Shown: positions 36,243-48,019, counted from the stretch's first letter. The stretch: DNA of 64,000 nt from Fomitopsis serialis (GCF_022376445.1 NW_025955010.1:1-64000); one strand, 5' to 3'. Program-made: numbers and translations. The notes: generated by a model not told the origin, from the sequence alone.

Positions 36243-38427
36243 CTAAATCGCCGAAAACACGGCCTCCAAGTATGCCTTCAACCCGTCCACTCCGAACACA
36301 ATCGCACCGACCACGCCGTCAGGTCGAATGGCGACTATTGTGGGGCGATCCGGAGATACGCCATACGCGCTGAATGCGTGACCCTCCTTGTCTACAACAG
36401 TAATGTCAGCGCTGGCTTCTGGGGAGGCTTGGGCCGTGTCTCGAGGATAAGCCATTACGGTCTTCAGGCTGCCAGCAGGGTAGCGCCTCAGCTCCTCGAG
36501 GACGGGCTGCATGGCACTGGAGTCGGAGGTGAAGAGGAGGACAGTGTGATACACTGGACGGAAGATGCGGAAGAGGGATAGTGACTCCTGCTTGTCTCCA
36601 GACATGGAGACCAATCCCGGGGCATCCGGAGCACGATCGCCCGCGCGCAGGTCACCGCCCGTCTCACCGCCGTAGACGTTGGCGGGCTCCTTGGGCTTCT
36701 CCGGGGCACGCCCGTCCACGACAATGGAGCTCCAGCGATAGTTGACGCCGAGCTGTTTGAGCTGCCTGTCGCGCTTCCACGCTGCGTCGTCGGTGTCGTC
36801 AGGCGTGGAGGTCTCGAGCGCATTCAGGAGCGTAGTGCTCTGTTCCAACATGGCGGCGATCACCGGGAGGCGCTCTTCGGTGTAGGTATTGAGGAGATCC
36901 GGGGACGCCCAACCCTTCTCGACGAGTGCGAGTTTCCAGGCAAGGTTGAACTGTCATCTCATGAGATACGAGGAACTTGTACAGTATGAGGTATAGCTCA
37001 CCGAGTCTTGCACGCTGGAATTCAACCCCTGGCCTCCGGTCGGACTGTGCACATGAGCTGCGTCTGGATGGATTGTTAGGTCAATCATGACGGGGAAGAT
37101 TTGTAGCGGAGGACGCACCTCCGGCAATGAACCCCCGACCTTCCTGGAACTTGTTCGCCATACGGATATTCGCGCTTTCGTCAAGCAACGTCAGTGAACA
37201 GTGTGCCGTCCGTCTCGCGGGTACGCACCGAGCGTCTGCCATCCACTGGAGCTGTCCAAACTGCAGGTCCTGCCTGTCCGTGGCGGCGCGAATCGTCTTC
37301 AAGATTTCTTCCCTGCCCGATGCGAGCCTCTCGTGGTCAATCTGGCCACTGAGCACAATATAGAACGAGTTCGGATTCTCCGTCGGGAGTATCATGCAGC
37401 TGCAAAGGACGATACACGTGAGGCCTCACGAGTTGTCATCGCAGAACGTACAATAATGTAGACATATTGCCCCACAGATGCCAATACTGGACGTGTCGAC
37501 GTTAGGAAACGTCAGTCACGGTGAATGAATGGCGACAGCTGGGACGTACGTCACGGTCCAAACCAAATATCTCGATTTCGCTCACCAGGTTATGTCGAGC
37601 GCGGGTTTCTCCCTGGAAAGTGAGGCCGAGCTTCTTTCGAGTAACTCCTGTACGACGTCAATATAGTGTCGATGCCAGTGCTCGTCTGGCTGCACACGAG
37701 TTCGGTGACTGACCTCTGCCGCCATCAGTTCCGACGAGGAAGTGACAAGTGACGGTTTCCGTCTTCTCAATCTCACCGTCTTTCTTGACGATGTGTGCGA
37801 CGACGTGGTCTGTGTGCTGCTCGAAGTCACGCAATTCGGTCCCCAGTTCGACAGAGCAGTCGTACTTTGCGAGGTGTGCTCGCAGGATCGCTTCGTTGTT
37901 TTCCTGACCCAGATGAACACCGTTTGGCTGTAAACAGCCGGAGGGTGAGCGATCTATACATGTCGCGATCAGAAACACAACGCACAATGGGCGTCGAAGG
38001 AGTCGGTTCGTCATATTCTACTATATTGATCGTTTTCAGGGGCTCCACGCCACCGGGCAGCTTGTACACACGGCGCTGCCTCGGCGGGTCGATGGCCTTG
38101 GCAAGAATGTCGTCCACAACACCGAGATAGTTGAAGATTTCCAGAGTACGAGGCTGTTAAGAGCGCACATTGCAGTGTATCAGCAAGATCCGGCGCGCAA
38201 TGAACACGGCTTACTTGTATGCTCATACCGCGCTGGCCAGGGCGGTAGAAAGGCTCCTTGTCAATGATGCGAACTTTCACGCCGTTCTGTATGAGGGCGA
38301 GCGCAAGTACCAGGCCTGCAGGGCCCGCACCAGCCTGCAAACATCAGCGATCAGTGATACCAGGGACGGATGACCATGACAGTAGTACAAGATCGCTCAC
38401 AATAAGGATTGGGACGTCTACGTTCAT
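36243..38427 (-). CDS. Phenol 2-monooxygenase-like FAD-dependent aromatic hydroxylase (intact copy)
   Basis: An eight- to ten-exon gene encodes the complete flavoprotein. ATG 38427 gives MNVDVPILI, then after splicing GAGPAGLVLALALIQNGVKV, the dinucleotide-binding GxGxxG; QRGMSIQPRTLEIFN; the class signature LVGTDGGRGVTRKKLGLTFQ; GFIAGDAAHVHSPTGGQGLN, the GD motif binding FAD ribityl; NLAWKLALV; and a C-terminal thioredoxin-fold domain (LRAGDRAPDAPGL, GVDGLKAYLEAVFSAI). The family hydroxylates phenolic rings using NADPH and O2. Every intron tested keeps the frame, including the one inside GDAAH, so this is the only demonstrably complete copy here. A catatataataagtgg TATA-like element lies near 38511-38520. 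The substrate is unknown; plant or lignin-derived phenols are possible. Confidence 0.9.
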
Positions 38428-38713
38428 ACCCGTTGTAGCGACCTTGGACTCAGGCTTGTGCATGCCAGTCTCGTGTTCCCAGTGTTTCGTTCATGGCTCG
38501 GGCCCACCACTTATTATATGCTCGCCGAGTCTGAGTCCGTGCTCTTCGCCGATCTTGCTTGTCGCCGCTCCTGAGCCGCAGCAGACATGCTATACGTACA
38601 CTATACACCTGGACCCTCGATCCGATGCCACAAGATACTGTCAGATACACCGCAGTAACCAAGGTTCCTTTCCATCGCCGACGAGCGAGAGGAAGGCTGG
38701 CCAGTAGTGGTCT

Positions 38714-39062
38714 TTATGGCCTCGACGCTCTTACTGCGGGGCGTAGAATGACGTCGCTGCTCTCGGGTAGGTTCAGGTAGGCCGATGTGAAGGTTTCTGC
38801 GCAGGCGATAGCCTCTCGGACGAAGGGTTCAGTTTGAAACTCGTGAGTCTTCATGGGCTGGATTCGAAGCAGAATTCCCTTCGATGAGAATAAGGCATGC
38901 CAAAGGTGGACACGCTCGTACACGATACGACGGTGGATCGTTGAATTTGCACTCTGTGGCCATTGACACCCGAGTCAGTAACTAGTTGCAGCCCGGAGCA
39001 GAAAAAGTCATACATACCCAGCATGCTGACATATCCCTGCCCGAGACCCTGCACGCGGCCAT
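38714..39062 (-). CDS. Small hypothetical protein, two exons
   Basis: ATG 39062 opens a 45-bp exon ending GG|GTATGT; a 64-bp intron with a CAG end leads in frame to 38953-38714, giving 94 aa (MAACRVSGRDMSACW then SANSTIHRRIVYERVHLWHA and TEPFVREAIACAETFTSAYL). Codon usage and the intron look real, but I recognise no domain. It could equally be the tail of a decayed larger gene, since another frame upstream (to 39186) is also open. Confidence 0.35.
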
Positions 39063-39866
39063 GGGTGCTAACGAACCTCGCCTGCGCTTCTCTTTGCAGT
39101 AATGATCTTGGTATAGCTGGTCTTGGTGAAGCTTCCAAGCGCACAGCTGTCACCGATAACAGCATCCTGACCAGAAGTCTAGCCATCGGCGTTCGAACAC
39201 TGTTAACATTTCACCTCATGGCTCGCCGTGTCTTAGTCTTCCTACCTAGTGTAGGCTTTTGCGTTTGTTCGCCCGTGAGATCAGAGTACGATATGCAGGT
39301 AGCGGGCTCTTTGCGCGACAGCTCTGGTAACGGTTGTCCAGACGTCTGATCGTTCCTATGTTGGCTCGCAGCGCTGCCTGGCACACGAGAAGGGATCATC
39401 GGTATGCTCTACTCAGCATCACCTCATCTTCACTCCAGCGAGGTTGCCAGGTCGAGCTGAGGCTTCAGCGGACTGTCAATGTAGGCGACGCGATGAAATT
39501 GGTCCTGTACCCGTTCTTTTGAAAATGGTGTTTATGGGGGCGTCAGGAACTTGTTCTCCGGAGGTTTCAGCGCAGGCTCATGTCACCATTCCTTCAGCGT
39601 CTGATAGTCGTATATAGCGCGTTCCCAGACGCACGGCAACCTTTCAGAAAACTTGAGTACGCAATCTTGTCGTACAGCATAGGCAATACGGACCTCTGCA
39701 TAAATGGGAGACAGTCTGGAGAACTATTCAGGCTGTCATGAAGGGGGCCAACAGTATAACAACTGGTTGTCCGCGCTCTAGTTTGCCATACAGTACTGTG
39801 AGCGCTATAGAGGTCAGCCAGCAAATGACATCGGTGCAAATATTCATCGTACCATCAAGTGTTCTT
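39063..39866. other. Stretch without a supportable gene
   Basis: Only short frames lacking any family signature are present between the small hypothetical gene and the GNAT gene. The GNAT 3' UTR should lie at the right end. Confidence 0.4.
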
Positions 39867-40449
39867 TTAGTGGTTCAGAGACGCTTTCATACGGACGTAA
39901 GGTATGTCTCCCTTGTGGAAGATCTCTCCGAAGCGGGACATCCCTCTCCGCTCGTACCACTCCGCCGTGGCAAGCCGCGCATCGCACCAAATGACATCGC
40001 ACCCAAGGTCGCTAGCAGCTACCTCGAAGACGTGCTTCAGTAACCTTGTGCCGATGCCGCGTCCTTGATGAGACGGCTCGCAGGCAAATTTGCGGAAGCG
40101 TGCTGCGACCGCGGGCCGTTCCGAGTCGAGTAGTTTGGCTTCCTGTGTCACATCGCAAGGCAGCGGTTCTTTGAAGACAGAAATGACGGCGATTGGATGG
40201 TCGCCGTGCGGGAGGGAAGCTCCATAGTGAGAACCCTGGTTGTCCTCAGGGAGTAGGACGTGCGACACGGGATGGCTGGGCCACAGTACTGTGTGGCGAA
40301 GCGGGACCGTCTCGTCCGGCGATATTTGCTTGATTTTGACATGATCTGTTTGTGAGTTATGTCAACGTGCAAATATACGTGGATAAAATGTGTGCGTTCG
40401 AGAGCACAATGGAAACGAACATGCCTCTTTCGTCGGTAGCCAACATCAT
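39867..40449 (-). CDS. GNAT-family N-acetyltransferase
   Basis: Two exons (40449-40425 and 40345-39867) give 167 aa. The acetyl-CoA loop of motif A is clear: RFRKFACEPSHQGRGIGTRL (QGRGIG), followed by LLKHVFEVA and the motif B end ATAEWYERRGMSRFGEIF. A 40-residue N-terminal region contains LRHTVLWPSHP. The start is inferred from a GC-AG intron of 79 bp: no GT donor in the first exon gives the right phase, whereas AGAG|GCATGT does and yields MMLATDERDHVKIKQISPDE. GNAT enzymes acetylate amines, from antibiotics and polyamines to protein N-termini; the substrate cannot be told here. Confidence 0.85.
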
Positions 40450-41048
40450 CGTCACTGTATTTTGCCAGTAAAGAATGTATGGTTCTAGAACAAATAGTTG
40501 GAGAGCAGAAGGATGCAATGTGTTAGCAAAAGGAGGGTATACAGTCGCAAATGACTGGACTACTGACCGTAAACTGCAAGGTTGATACAGCCTTTCTCAT
40601 CATGCCACGGCGTTCAGGAAGAGCTGCGGCCCGCGCTTAACCCCTCCCGCTGGCAAGCTTCGCACATTTTCCTGCCTTCCTACTACTAGCGCTTTGATTT
40701 TGTTCTGCCTGACGCGTAGAGTCCAGAGGCGATGTTACAGGATGTTACAAGGTACTTAGAGTGAGTATTGAGCGAGCTACATGAAGTCGCACAAGGTGCG
40801 CGACACGACTTGATGTGGCGCGAGCACGGCGTTGCGCGAATGGTCCAGCCTCGCAACGGTAGACTTGGCTAAACCCCACTGCTGACCCTCCTTACAAGTT
40901 TACAAGTTAAACTGTGCGCATCCAGGAATGTCGACGAGGGCTTCAATTTGGCTACGCCGGTCTGTCGACGGCTTCAAGACCATCGCTCCCGAGATTTTCG
41001 TATGTCCCTTGGACATGTCACGACTTCTCGGACACTAATCTGCTGCTG
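40450..41048. other. Intergenic region between divergent GNAT and F-box genes
   Basis: About 600 bp with no coding signal. The last 100 bp are homologous to the region upstream of the F-box copy at 2.7 kb, so the duplication extends into the promoter. Confidence 0.5.
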
Positions 41049-42687
41049 ATGGTCACTTCTGGGCGGGGGCATGACATAGAGTGAGTCCATTCTCAAGTGG
41101 GACGAATTGCGATAATCATTGTGCTTCAGATAGCTCCCAGTACCAAGTTCGCCGACGCAGCCTACTGTCGCTCAACGATGACATCCTAGGCATGGTTTTG
41201 TCGCACTTCGATTCGCGATTCGACGTGCTGCATCTATCAGTGACGTGTCGTGCAGCACAAACACTCTTCTTACCATATGTGCTGTCGGACGTGGTGATAG
41301 ACCAGTGGGAACTCCCAGTTGTCCAGGGCGGCGATGAAGAGCAGCTGGCTGCATTCTGCGCCTTTATGCTCGCGGACGTTCCACATCGCATGCCCCTCCT
41401 CACATCTCTGAATCTTACAAAAGACGCTTTCAAATTCAGACCAAGCGGCTCGGACGTCCACGAGGACAAACACATCACGGACTATTCTGCTGCATCGCAG
41501 CTAGCCCTGGTCATCCGACTCAGCACTCACCTGCGGCAGCTCTCCATCTTCGACGCAGATGGGGTCTTCTCCGAGGTCCCCGAACTAGGAGATGCAGTTG
41601 CAGAGCTCGCACATCTCGATGACATACACTTTCCGATGACCTGCGATGCTACTATCGGGGTGTTCTCGCGCATGAAGAGCCGGCCCCGAAAAGTCGAATG
41701 TTATATCCTTCAATGGGATGCTGGTCTCAACAGAGGCGACGATCGGTTCTTGGGAAACTTTGCCACGTCGTTGACGACGCTCAGACTGCACCGCCATCCG
41801 GAAGTCATTCTGGCACTCGCACCGAATACGGTCTGGCCTGCTGTGGCGAACCTAGACCTGGAGAACCGCGAGCCGTTCTTCATGGACAATTGGGCCCACT
41901 TCGCTCGCGCCTTTCCCAATGTGCGCCGCCTCAAGGTGTTTGATCCCAGCTACGGCTGCGGCCCTTCTCCATCCGTCCCCGAGGCTGCGGAGCATTGGCG
42001 CAATCTCGACTTCGTCTCCATCTCTTCACCTCTCCCCGTCCGCCGACCCATCCGCCATCTCCACTACTCCGCACTGCCAAGCACAACTACGCATTCCTTG
42101 CCTGACCATCAGTACGCTGACGATACCCAAGAGTTCTTACGACAGTCTTCGCCCGTAGTCCTCAGCTGCCATGCCCAGGTAAAACTGGTTGAGTGGGTAG
42201 CCGCCGCCTCTGTGCCCTCACTCCGAGTTTTGCAACTGCAGTGCGTGCCCGCTGCGCGCGTGTCGTGCCCCGACCATATGCGGTGTGTCATAGTGCGTGC
42301 CCACCAGGTCCTACTGCATCGGGCACTGACCAGTGCCACCGATATCAGGACATGTTCTGCCCCTGCGTTACACCACTTCAACTCCGTGCCATCTCATTCG
42401 ATCTGGCGTTCACCATACCGGTCGACGACGCGTCGTTGCTGCGGCATGCTGCCGCCGCCGCACGGTACGTCCCGACCCTTCACTACATCGGCATACAGCC
42501 GCTCGTCCAGGCCCTGCGTAACATCGACAAACAGCAGCATGAGAGACAATCTCAGTGGGACGTCTTCCGATACAAATGGGCCCGCGTCGTTTCGCGTCCG
42601 GAGCAGGGCAGGCCCATCGTTGAGATGGTGCCGGGATACGCCGTGGACGCCCTCGAGCGTACGCTCTTGGCCACCCCGCGGGAGTGA
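41049..42687 (+). CDS. F-box protein, family I copy 2 (intact)
   Basis: Exons 41049-41080, 41134-42292 and 42349-42687 give 509 aa. The start was chosen because ATG 41049 plus a GTGAGT...ATAG intron joins in phase to YQVRRRSLLSLNDDILGMVL, whereas the unspliced frame has only GTG. The F-box follows (LSHFDSRFDVLHLSVTCRAA), then leucine-rich stretches such as LALVIRLSTHLRQLSIFDAD and FPNVRRLKVFDPS. The second intron is 56 bp, the same size and position as in copy 1. It would act as an SCF substrate receptor. A frame running on to 42814 results only from ignoring that intron. It is convergent with the FMO gene, 269 bp away. Confidence 0.82.
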
Positions 42688-42956
42688 ATGCCGTTCAGTA
42701 AGTCTCTCGCACTATGGACGGGTAGATGGTCCTCATATCGTGTCAGGTCTGCACCCCTCGTCACTCGCGATGGGACGTCGTTTACGCTCTCGAGCTTCAA
42801 GAATCGACACTTAAGAGATACCCGCTCTCCATACCCGACCAGAGAAGCAAACCTTACCATCCTACCATTAGTACACTTCGAGGACCAAGCAGGAACCACC
42901 GTGCACCGCAACCGCTCACTAGATACTACGCACAGGACCCTAATGACGCATACCGT

Positions 42957-44680
42957 CTACCACTCGTAATCCTGCAATGTAACTACCTTCTCCGTAATAC
43001 CGTGCTCCTTCTCCCACCTGCTCTGCCACTCGGCGATCTTGTCCAGCAGAGCAGCCCACTGACTCTCCGTACGCACACCCCGCAGCCACCGAGCCTCCTC
43101 GCCCTGCTCCTGTATCCGCTTCCAGCCCCGGTTGATCAAGAAGTTCTGCTCACGGCCCATCCGCCTCCACGGCTCGACGTACGGCTTGCCGTCGTCCGGG
43201 ACCGCGCCGTGCTTCTTGAGGTACGCGACGAGGTTGTCCTGGTACGTCTGCGCCTCGTTGTCGTTCTGCAGGCGGTGCCCGACGAAGTAGGGGTCGAAGC
43301 CCTTCTCGCGGAGCGCCTCCTCCCTGTCGAGGAGCTCCTGGAGCATCTGCTCGCGCGGCGGGAGGAGCGACGCGTTCGCGAGCGCGTGCGCGATGTACAT
43401 GCCCTGCGCGTAGTCCGAGGGGCAGTTCGCGATGAGCACGGGCAGCCCGAGGAACGCGAGCGCGGTGGGCGGCACGGCGGGCGCGAGGCTGAAGACGTGC
43501 TGGTAGAGCGGGTAGATGTACCGCAGGTTCGTCGTGAGCTGTTGCGCGGTGGACGAGGTTTCTTGCGAGTCGCGGTCGGTGACTAGCGTGGATGCGTGCG
43601 GCGCGCTGAGGAAGGGCACGCGGAACTCGTACCCGGTCGCGAGGAAGACGGTGTCGACGCCCTCGACGACCGAGCCGTCCACGAAGACGATGGCGTCCGG
43701 CGTGAAGTACGCGATCTCCGGCTTCTCGATCACGTTTGCTCCTGGAGTAGTGGTCGCGTTCCTCTGACGACCTGGTACGCCTGCCGAGCGTTGTGAGCGC
43801 TTCACTTCGACTCGTACGATGGCTGTCACTCACAGTTGTCAAGTGCATACTTGGAGAGCGATATCCCGCCCGCTTGCACTCGTGCCGACGATAACTACGG
43901 TCTGGCCCCTGTAGCTCTCGGGGTCCCGGTAGTAGATGGAATGCAAGAGCTGTCGCTTGGGCAACCAGGGCGCGGATACGCGAGCCAGTCGTCGGTCCCG
44001 TTCCATTCCGGAATGTGCGGATAGTGGTTGTGGCCGTTAGCGACGACGAGGTGGTCAAACGTGCGCTTCAGCACCACATCTTCAGTGTCTCCGTCTACCG
44101 GAGGAGAGTGCACTTCGACGTGCCAGTCGCCGAAGTCGTCATGCCCGTGCCACTGGGCAGAGACGACAGTGTGATTGAGGCTAATATGCGGCCACAAGTC
44201 GAACTGGGTCGCGAAATCTGCATGATACTGGCGCACCGCGTCCCACCCCGGGTACAGCTCGGTACCCGGTGGAAATGGGACATGGGGATAGGTCATGGTA
44301 GGATGTGGTGTATTTGTGTGCAGCAGGGGGTAGGTTGGCGACTCAGGAAGCTCCGGGAATTCAGTCTCAAGTCCTGGAGGGTCAGGGAGCCATACCCCAC
44401 CCAGACCTCTATGTTGTTCAAAGAGCACGACCTCCCAGTTCTCGTGAATGTCATTCGCGACGTCCAGGATCGTCTTGAGCGCGGCGAGCCCGCCGCTGCC
44501 GCCTCCTACGATAGCAATAGACTTCGTCGCCTCCGTCGGCGGGGCGAGAAACCCGTCGTGCCCATAGTGCTGCAGCGGCGCCTGCGGCTCGAAGAGAGAC
44601 CTGCTAGGCGACAGAGTGAAGTGGAGAGCGGAAGAGACGAGCTGCGCGACGAGGACGGGCACAGTGAACATGACGGTCAA
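42957..44680 (-). CDS. Flavin-containing monooxygenase, full length but with one frameshift
   Basis: The protein starts MTVMFTVPVLVAQLVSSALH, a hydrophobic signal-like segment, then FAD-binding SIAIVGGGSGGLAALKTILD, HRGLGGVWLPDP, YPHVPFPPGTELYPG, an NADPH-binding VVIVGTSASGRDIALQ, the ATGYEFRVPFL motif and a C-terminal helical region ending TLQDYEW at 42957. Such enzymes use NADPH and O2 to oxygenate N or S atoms or ketones. Near 43963 the frame changes by one base: DWLAYPRPG continues into PKRQLLHSIYYRDPESYRGQ only with a 1-nt shift, and no intron of plausible size fits. It is therefore a pseudogene unless this is a sequencing error. At least one intron lies at 43.8 kb. Remnants at 0.4-0.8 and 35.7-36.1 kb derive from the same gene. 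Confidence 0.8.
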
Positions 44681-45344
44681 GGCGGCAGCCGCACATCAGC
44701 TCCGGGCGTCCTGAAACATGTATTATAGAAGCAGACCCTCGGGATCTTCGTAACGCAAACCGTATGTATGGAGTCTGGACGTTGCCGCGGCCGGCCGCCT
44801 TGGGGTGTGCGCTCTCCCAGCGGAAGCACGCCGGAGAAGTGGTATGGCGAAATCCTGGATGGGCCATTGGCACGGGACCGATGCCTATGCGGCCAGCGCG
44901 CGTGAGAGATTCCTGAGTCCTCCCGAGACTAGAGACTCACTGTTACAATCGGACTTGAGCCTTGTCGCTTCTTGTCCCCCAGTCGCATTCCGAGGTGTGC
45001 GAGGATCGCGTCTACTGCCAGGTCACCGCGGACGTAGGTAAGCCGTTGTCATCGTACTTACGGTCCTACGTGTGCTTACCTCAGCGTTCTTGCATGCTAG
45101 TGGGCCTCCGTGGCGTATGTAGGCCAGCACGCTATCGGTGATGCTTGGCGGTCGTGAGCGTGACAATATATATGGTGAGGCCTCGCGAGATCGGCTTGTG
45201 TGATGATTGAAAGCAGAATGCTGTATGCTAGCATTTGATTGAAGTGCCAGTGCATTGCGGAGCGCTAAGTACATCGAGTTTCGAGGATAGCTCTAGAGCT
45301 CTGTGAATCAGTAAGTAGCGTTGGCGGGATAGGTCCTCAGCGAA

Positions 45345-45395
45345 TTATATAATATATAAGTATTATACAATATTAGTCTATCCATTATTAGTAAG
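45345..45395. other. AT-rich island
   Basis: About 50 bp almost free of G and C (ttatataatatataagtatt and onward) in otherwise GC-rich DNA. It could be a promoter element, a small scaffold-attachment site or the scar of an AT-biased insertion. Confidence 0.5.
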
Positions 45396-45484
45396 TACAT
45401 AGATGCAGCGTGCCCGATCTCTCGGACTCGGAGAACTGCTCAGATCTTTTGTCCCGATCTCATCATGTGCTTTGCTCCGATCGG

Positions 45485-45503
45485 GAGGAGGAGGAGGAGG
45501 AAG
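45485..45503. repeat. (GGA)n microsatellite
   Basis: A run of GAG/GGA triplets in non-coding DNA upstream of the F-box pseudogene. Confidence 0.6.
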
Positions 45504-45682
45504 AGATTTCATTTAGTCCTCGCGTTCAGCAACTCGCAGGCGTTTCCTCATCGGCCTCACCGCTCACTGTGAGTCGAAACGCTGTGTACACAAGCCACCG
45601 TTTCCTACGTCCGTGTAGGTCCATGCCGCGTTTTTACAGGTGTACATACCTCCTGATCTCACCTGCCTATGCATAGCACTGC

Positions 45683-47013
45683 ATGCTTCCCGAGCTACCG
45701 GTTGAATTGCACGAACAGATACTCGAACACCTCCAGGACGAGCGAAGCCTACGGATGTGTTGCTTGACTTGCCGTGGATGGGCTTTCTTCGCACAACCCA
45801 CCTTTTCCGCAAGGTCCGCCTCGACTCGGGGCATCGCGGCCCCACTTCATTCTTAGCGATTTTGAAAGCATCGACCGCCGGAATCGCATTCATGTTCGTG
45901 AGCTCAGCTTGGTGGGCCTTGGCTTCGCTGCCAACGGCATACCTACTCCCAGATTGCAACGTATCATCCGCCTCCTCGTGAACATCGAAACACTATCTAT
46001 CGACGACGACTGGTACTCTCGCCCGACGTTCATCGTGGATTATTCACGTATCGCGACGCATTCCCTCAGCGACGCGGTTGCTGTGCTATTTCCAGCGCCG
46101 ACTCTTAAAACCCTACGACTATCGAAGGTTTCTTCAAGTCGGCCAATGATCTACTTCATCTGCTCGCCGCCTTTCCTTCCTGTCCAGTGTCCGACTGGCG
46201 AACGTGCGTTTGAGCAACGTCCCGGAGAGGCTTGCTGACAATGCACGTCGCCTTCGTATCGAGGATTTGTCTGTAGAAATCAACACGGATGATGGCATAC
46301 TGGTGCTGTTCGAATTCGTGGACAGACTGTTGAAGCCTCCTTTCGAGACGCATCTCCGGCGTATCGAGTGGGACATCGACGACCATGTGGGTCCGTATGT
46401 GCTCGCTGGCGCGACTGCTCTGCTAGAGGCGGTACGTGTCTCAGTCGACTCCTTGGAGTCATGCAACATCAAGTTCGAGTCTGACGGTAAGTCTGCTGCT
46501 TGATCAAATCTGTCTCCTCGTGTCGCTCTGACACTAGTTTTTGTAGCTTGGCTGCGGGACCTAGACATATCGAGACACCGCAAGCTGGCCAGCCTTGTCC
46601 TCGACCTGCGTTGTTGTGACGCACTCGACGTGACATTCATCGACCAGTACACAACCTTGCCAGAGTTTCTGATCGCGCTCGATGCCCCTTACCTGCGCCG
46701 TCTGCAACTGTCTTTTACGCTGCTGAGCACGCGACCTTCTTGCGACCATCTTCCTTGGCAGCACCTTGACGCCGCCCTTGTCTCATTGCACAAGAAATAC
46801 CCGTCCCTCGCGCTCAACTTCCGGATCAATATCGTGGTGCAGTCGTACGAACGAGGCGATCCCATCCCGTTGTTCGTTGAACACCTCCCGGCTACCGTAG
46901 CCTACCCAGTCCCAGTGAACGTGGATGTCTGTCCGCTCCGCCCGGATTGGTGTGAGAGTACCGAGCGTAGAATGTATGTAGAGCAACCTATGTGGTCCAG
47001 ATTACTGCAGTGA
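45683..47013 (+). pseudogene. F-box protein, family II, multiply frameshifted
   Basis: ATG 45683 opens MLPELPVELHEQILEHLQ with LRMCCLTCRGW, a textbook F-box. The protein then continues in other frames: HLFRKVRLDSGHRGPTSFLA (shift near 45793), HVRELSLVGLGFAANGIP (near 45880), SANDLLHLLAAFPSCPV (near 46135) and LSNVPERLADNARRLRIEDL (near 46195). A normal intron follows (46488-46547, GTAAGT...TAG) and a last exon to 47013 with WLRDLDISRHRKLASLVLDL. At least four single-base shifts in 500 bp make this a decayed gene. It resembles agaricomycete F-box families that score leucine-rich hits, and is different in sequence from family I. Confidence 0.75.
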
Positions 47014-47637
47014 CTATCTTTGTGATCTAACCGCGAGTCACCAACTGCGACAGAAGTCGTAGAGTGTGCTACTACTGGTACTAGTAGTACTTATGTCGAA
47101 GTTCTCAATGCATGTGAATTGTATTAACAAGCACCCATGTAGCACCACATAGTAACTGCCATTTACGTGAATTGAGTGAGATCCGTATGCGAGGCTGGGC
47201 TCCGTCGCAGCATCGCTATTGACGACGTTGTTACGTACCGGTATGTCGTCGACGCGATTGACGACTTACGAGTGGAATTAACCCTCCCCTCCGTCAAGAG
47301 GTCTTCATGGACCAACTGACGAGTTCAACATGCCACAGGCGGAAGAGCTCGGCTGGCACGACGCGCTACAGGCGCGTCTGTCACACGGTGGCACGTCGCG
47401 TCTCATCCCTCCTCTGAACGTCCTTCGGTGTCCCCCATGTTCCACCCTGCTGCGGCTAGAGCAGCTCTCTGGAGGACTCGTCTTCCTATCTGCGATCTTT
47501 ATCATCGCTTGGACGGCATGCAACATTTAGCCAGACGTCTGCTCCGTCGTGGTCCTTCGCTGCCTCGTACGTTTGCTACGTCAGGGTTCAGACTCATCCC
47601 GCATCTGAGAAAGTACTTACTTACTCGCGTAGCGCAC
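47014..47637. other. Region between F-box remnants
   Basis: About 620 bp. The right end near 47600-47637 still matches the leader of the 51-52.7 kb F-box gene; otherwise nothing recognisable. Confidence 0.4.
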
Positions 47638-47895
47638 ATGTCAACGGATCGTGAGCCTAATCCTGCGGCTGAAGACACCCTTGCGGGTGCGACTACGGAC
47701 CACGACTGCAAGCCGCATAAGACCATCAACGACCTACCCCCGGATGTCCTCTTGGTGGTCTTTCGTGAGCTGCTCCTCGGTGTCCGGAGACGGAGGTTCT
47801 GGTCGGTCGGGTGGGCTGGAGTGACAGACACCTAACTCTATGCGGAAGGACCCGTTTCCAGAGTCGATCGCCTCTGTCTGTCGCTACTGCTCTCC
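47638..47895 (+). pseudogene. F-box protein, family III, N-terminal fragment
   Basis: ATG 47638 begins MSTDREPNPAAEDTLAGATT and DLPPDVLLVVFRELLLGVRRRRFWS, closely matching the intact gene at 51125-52636 (MTTDREPGP..., DLPPDVLLVIFRELLLGVRR). A deletion follows and the frame stops at 47833-47835; the next matching stretch, MRKDPFPESIASVCRY, is in another frame, and homology ends near 47895. Only the F-box and its surroundings survive. It points toward the broken monooxygenase ending at 48020. Confidence 0.8.
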
Positions 47896-48019
47896 GTGCC
47901 TTCTACACTGCATATACAAACGACGCCTTACACATACTTACATGCTTTCGACCGTTTTCTGGGGAGATCAAATTGACAAATCCCGAGATGTGCTTCGGCG
48001 GGCGGTTTATGAGACCGTT

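Larger units (their letters stand above)
44681..45682. other. 1-kb region without a supportable gene
   Basis: Contains the presumed FMO promoter, an AT-rich island at 45345-45395 and a GGA microsatellite at 45485-45503. Short frames on both strands have no family signature. Confidence 0.45.

Noticed and set aside
41081..42814. 577-codon reading of F-box copy 2
   Set aside because: It starts at a GTG that is really a splice donor and reads through the 56-bp intron; copy 1 has the same intron, and the spliced form restores the shared C-terminus.
42726..43586. 286-codon plus-strand frame
   Set aside because: Antisense to the FMO C-terminal exon, with the biased composition expected of a shadow frame.
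43958..43981. A 24-bp GT...AG segment that could be an intron repairing the FMO frame
   Set aside because: Too short for basidiomycete introns, and it would remove codons that match the family (PRPG, PK). A one-base deletion explains the data better.
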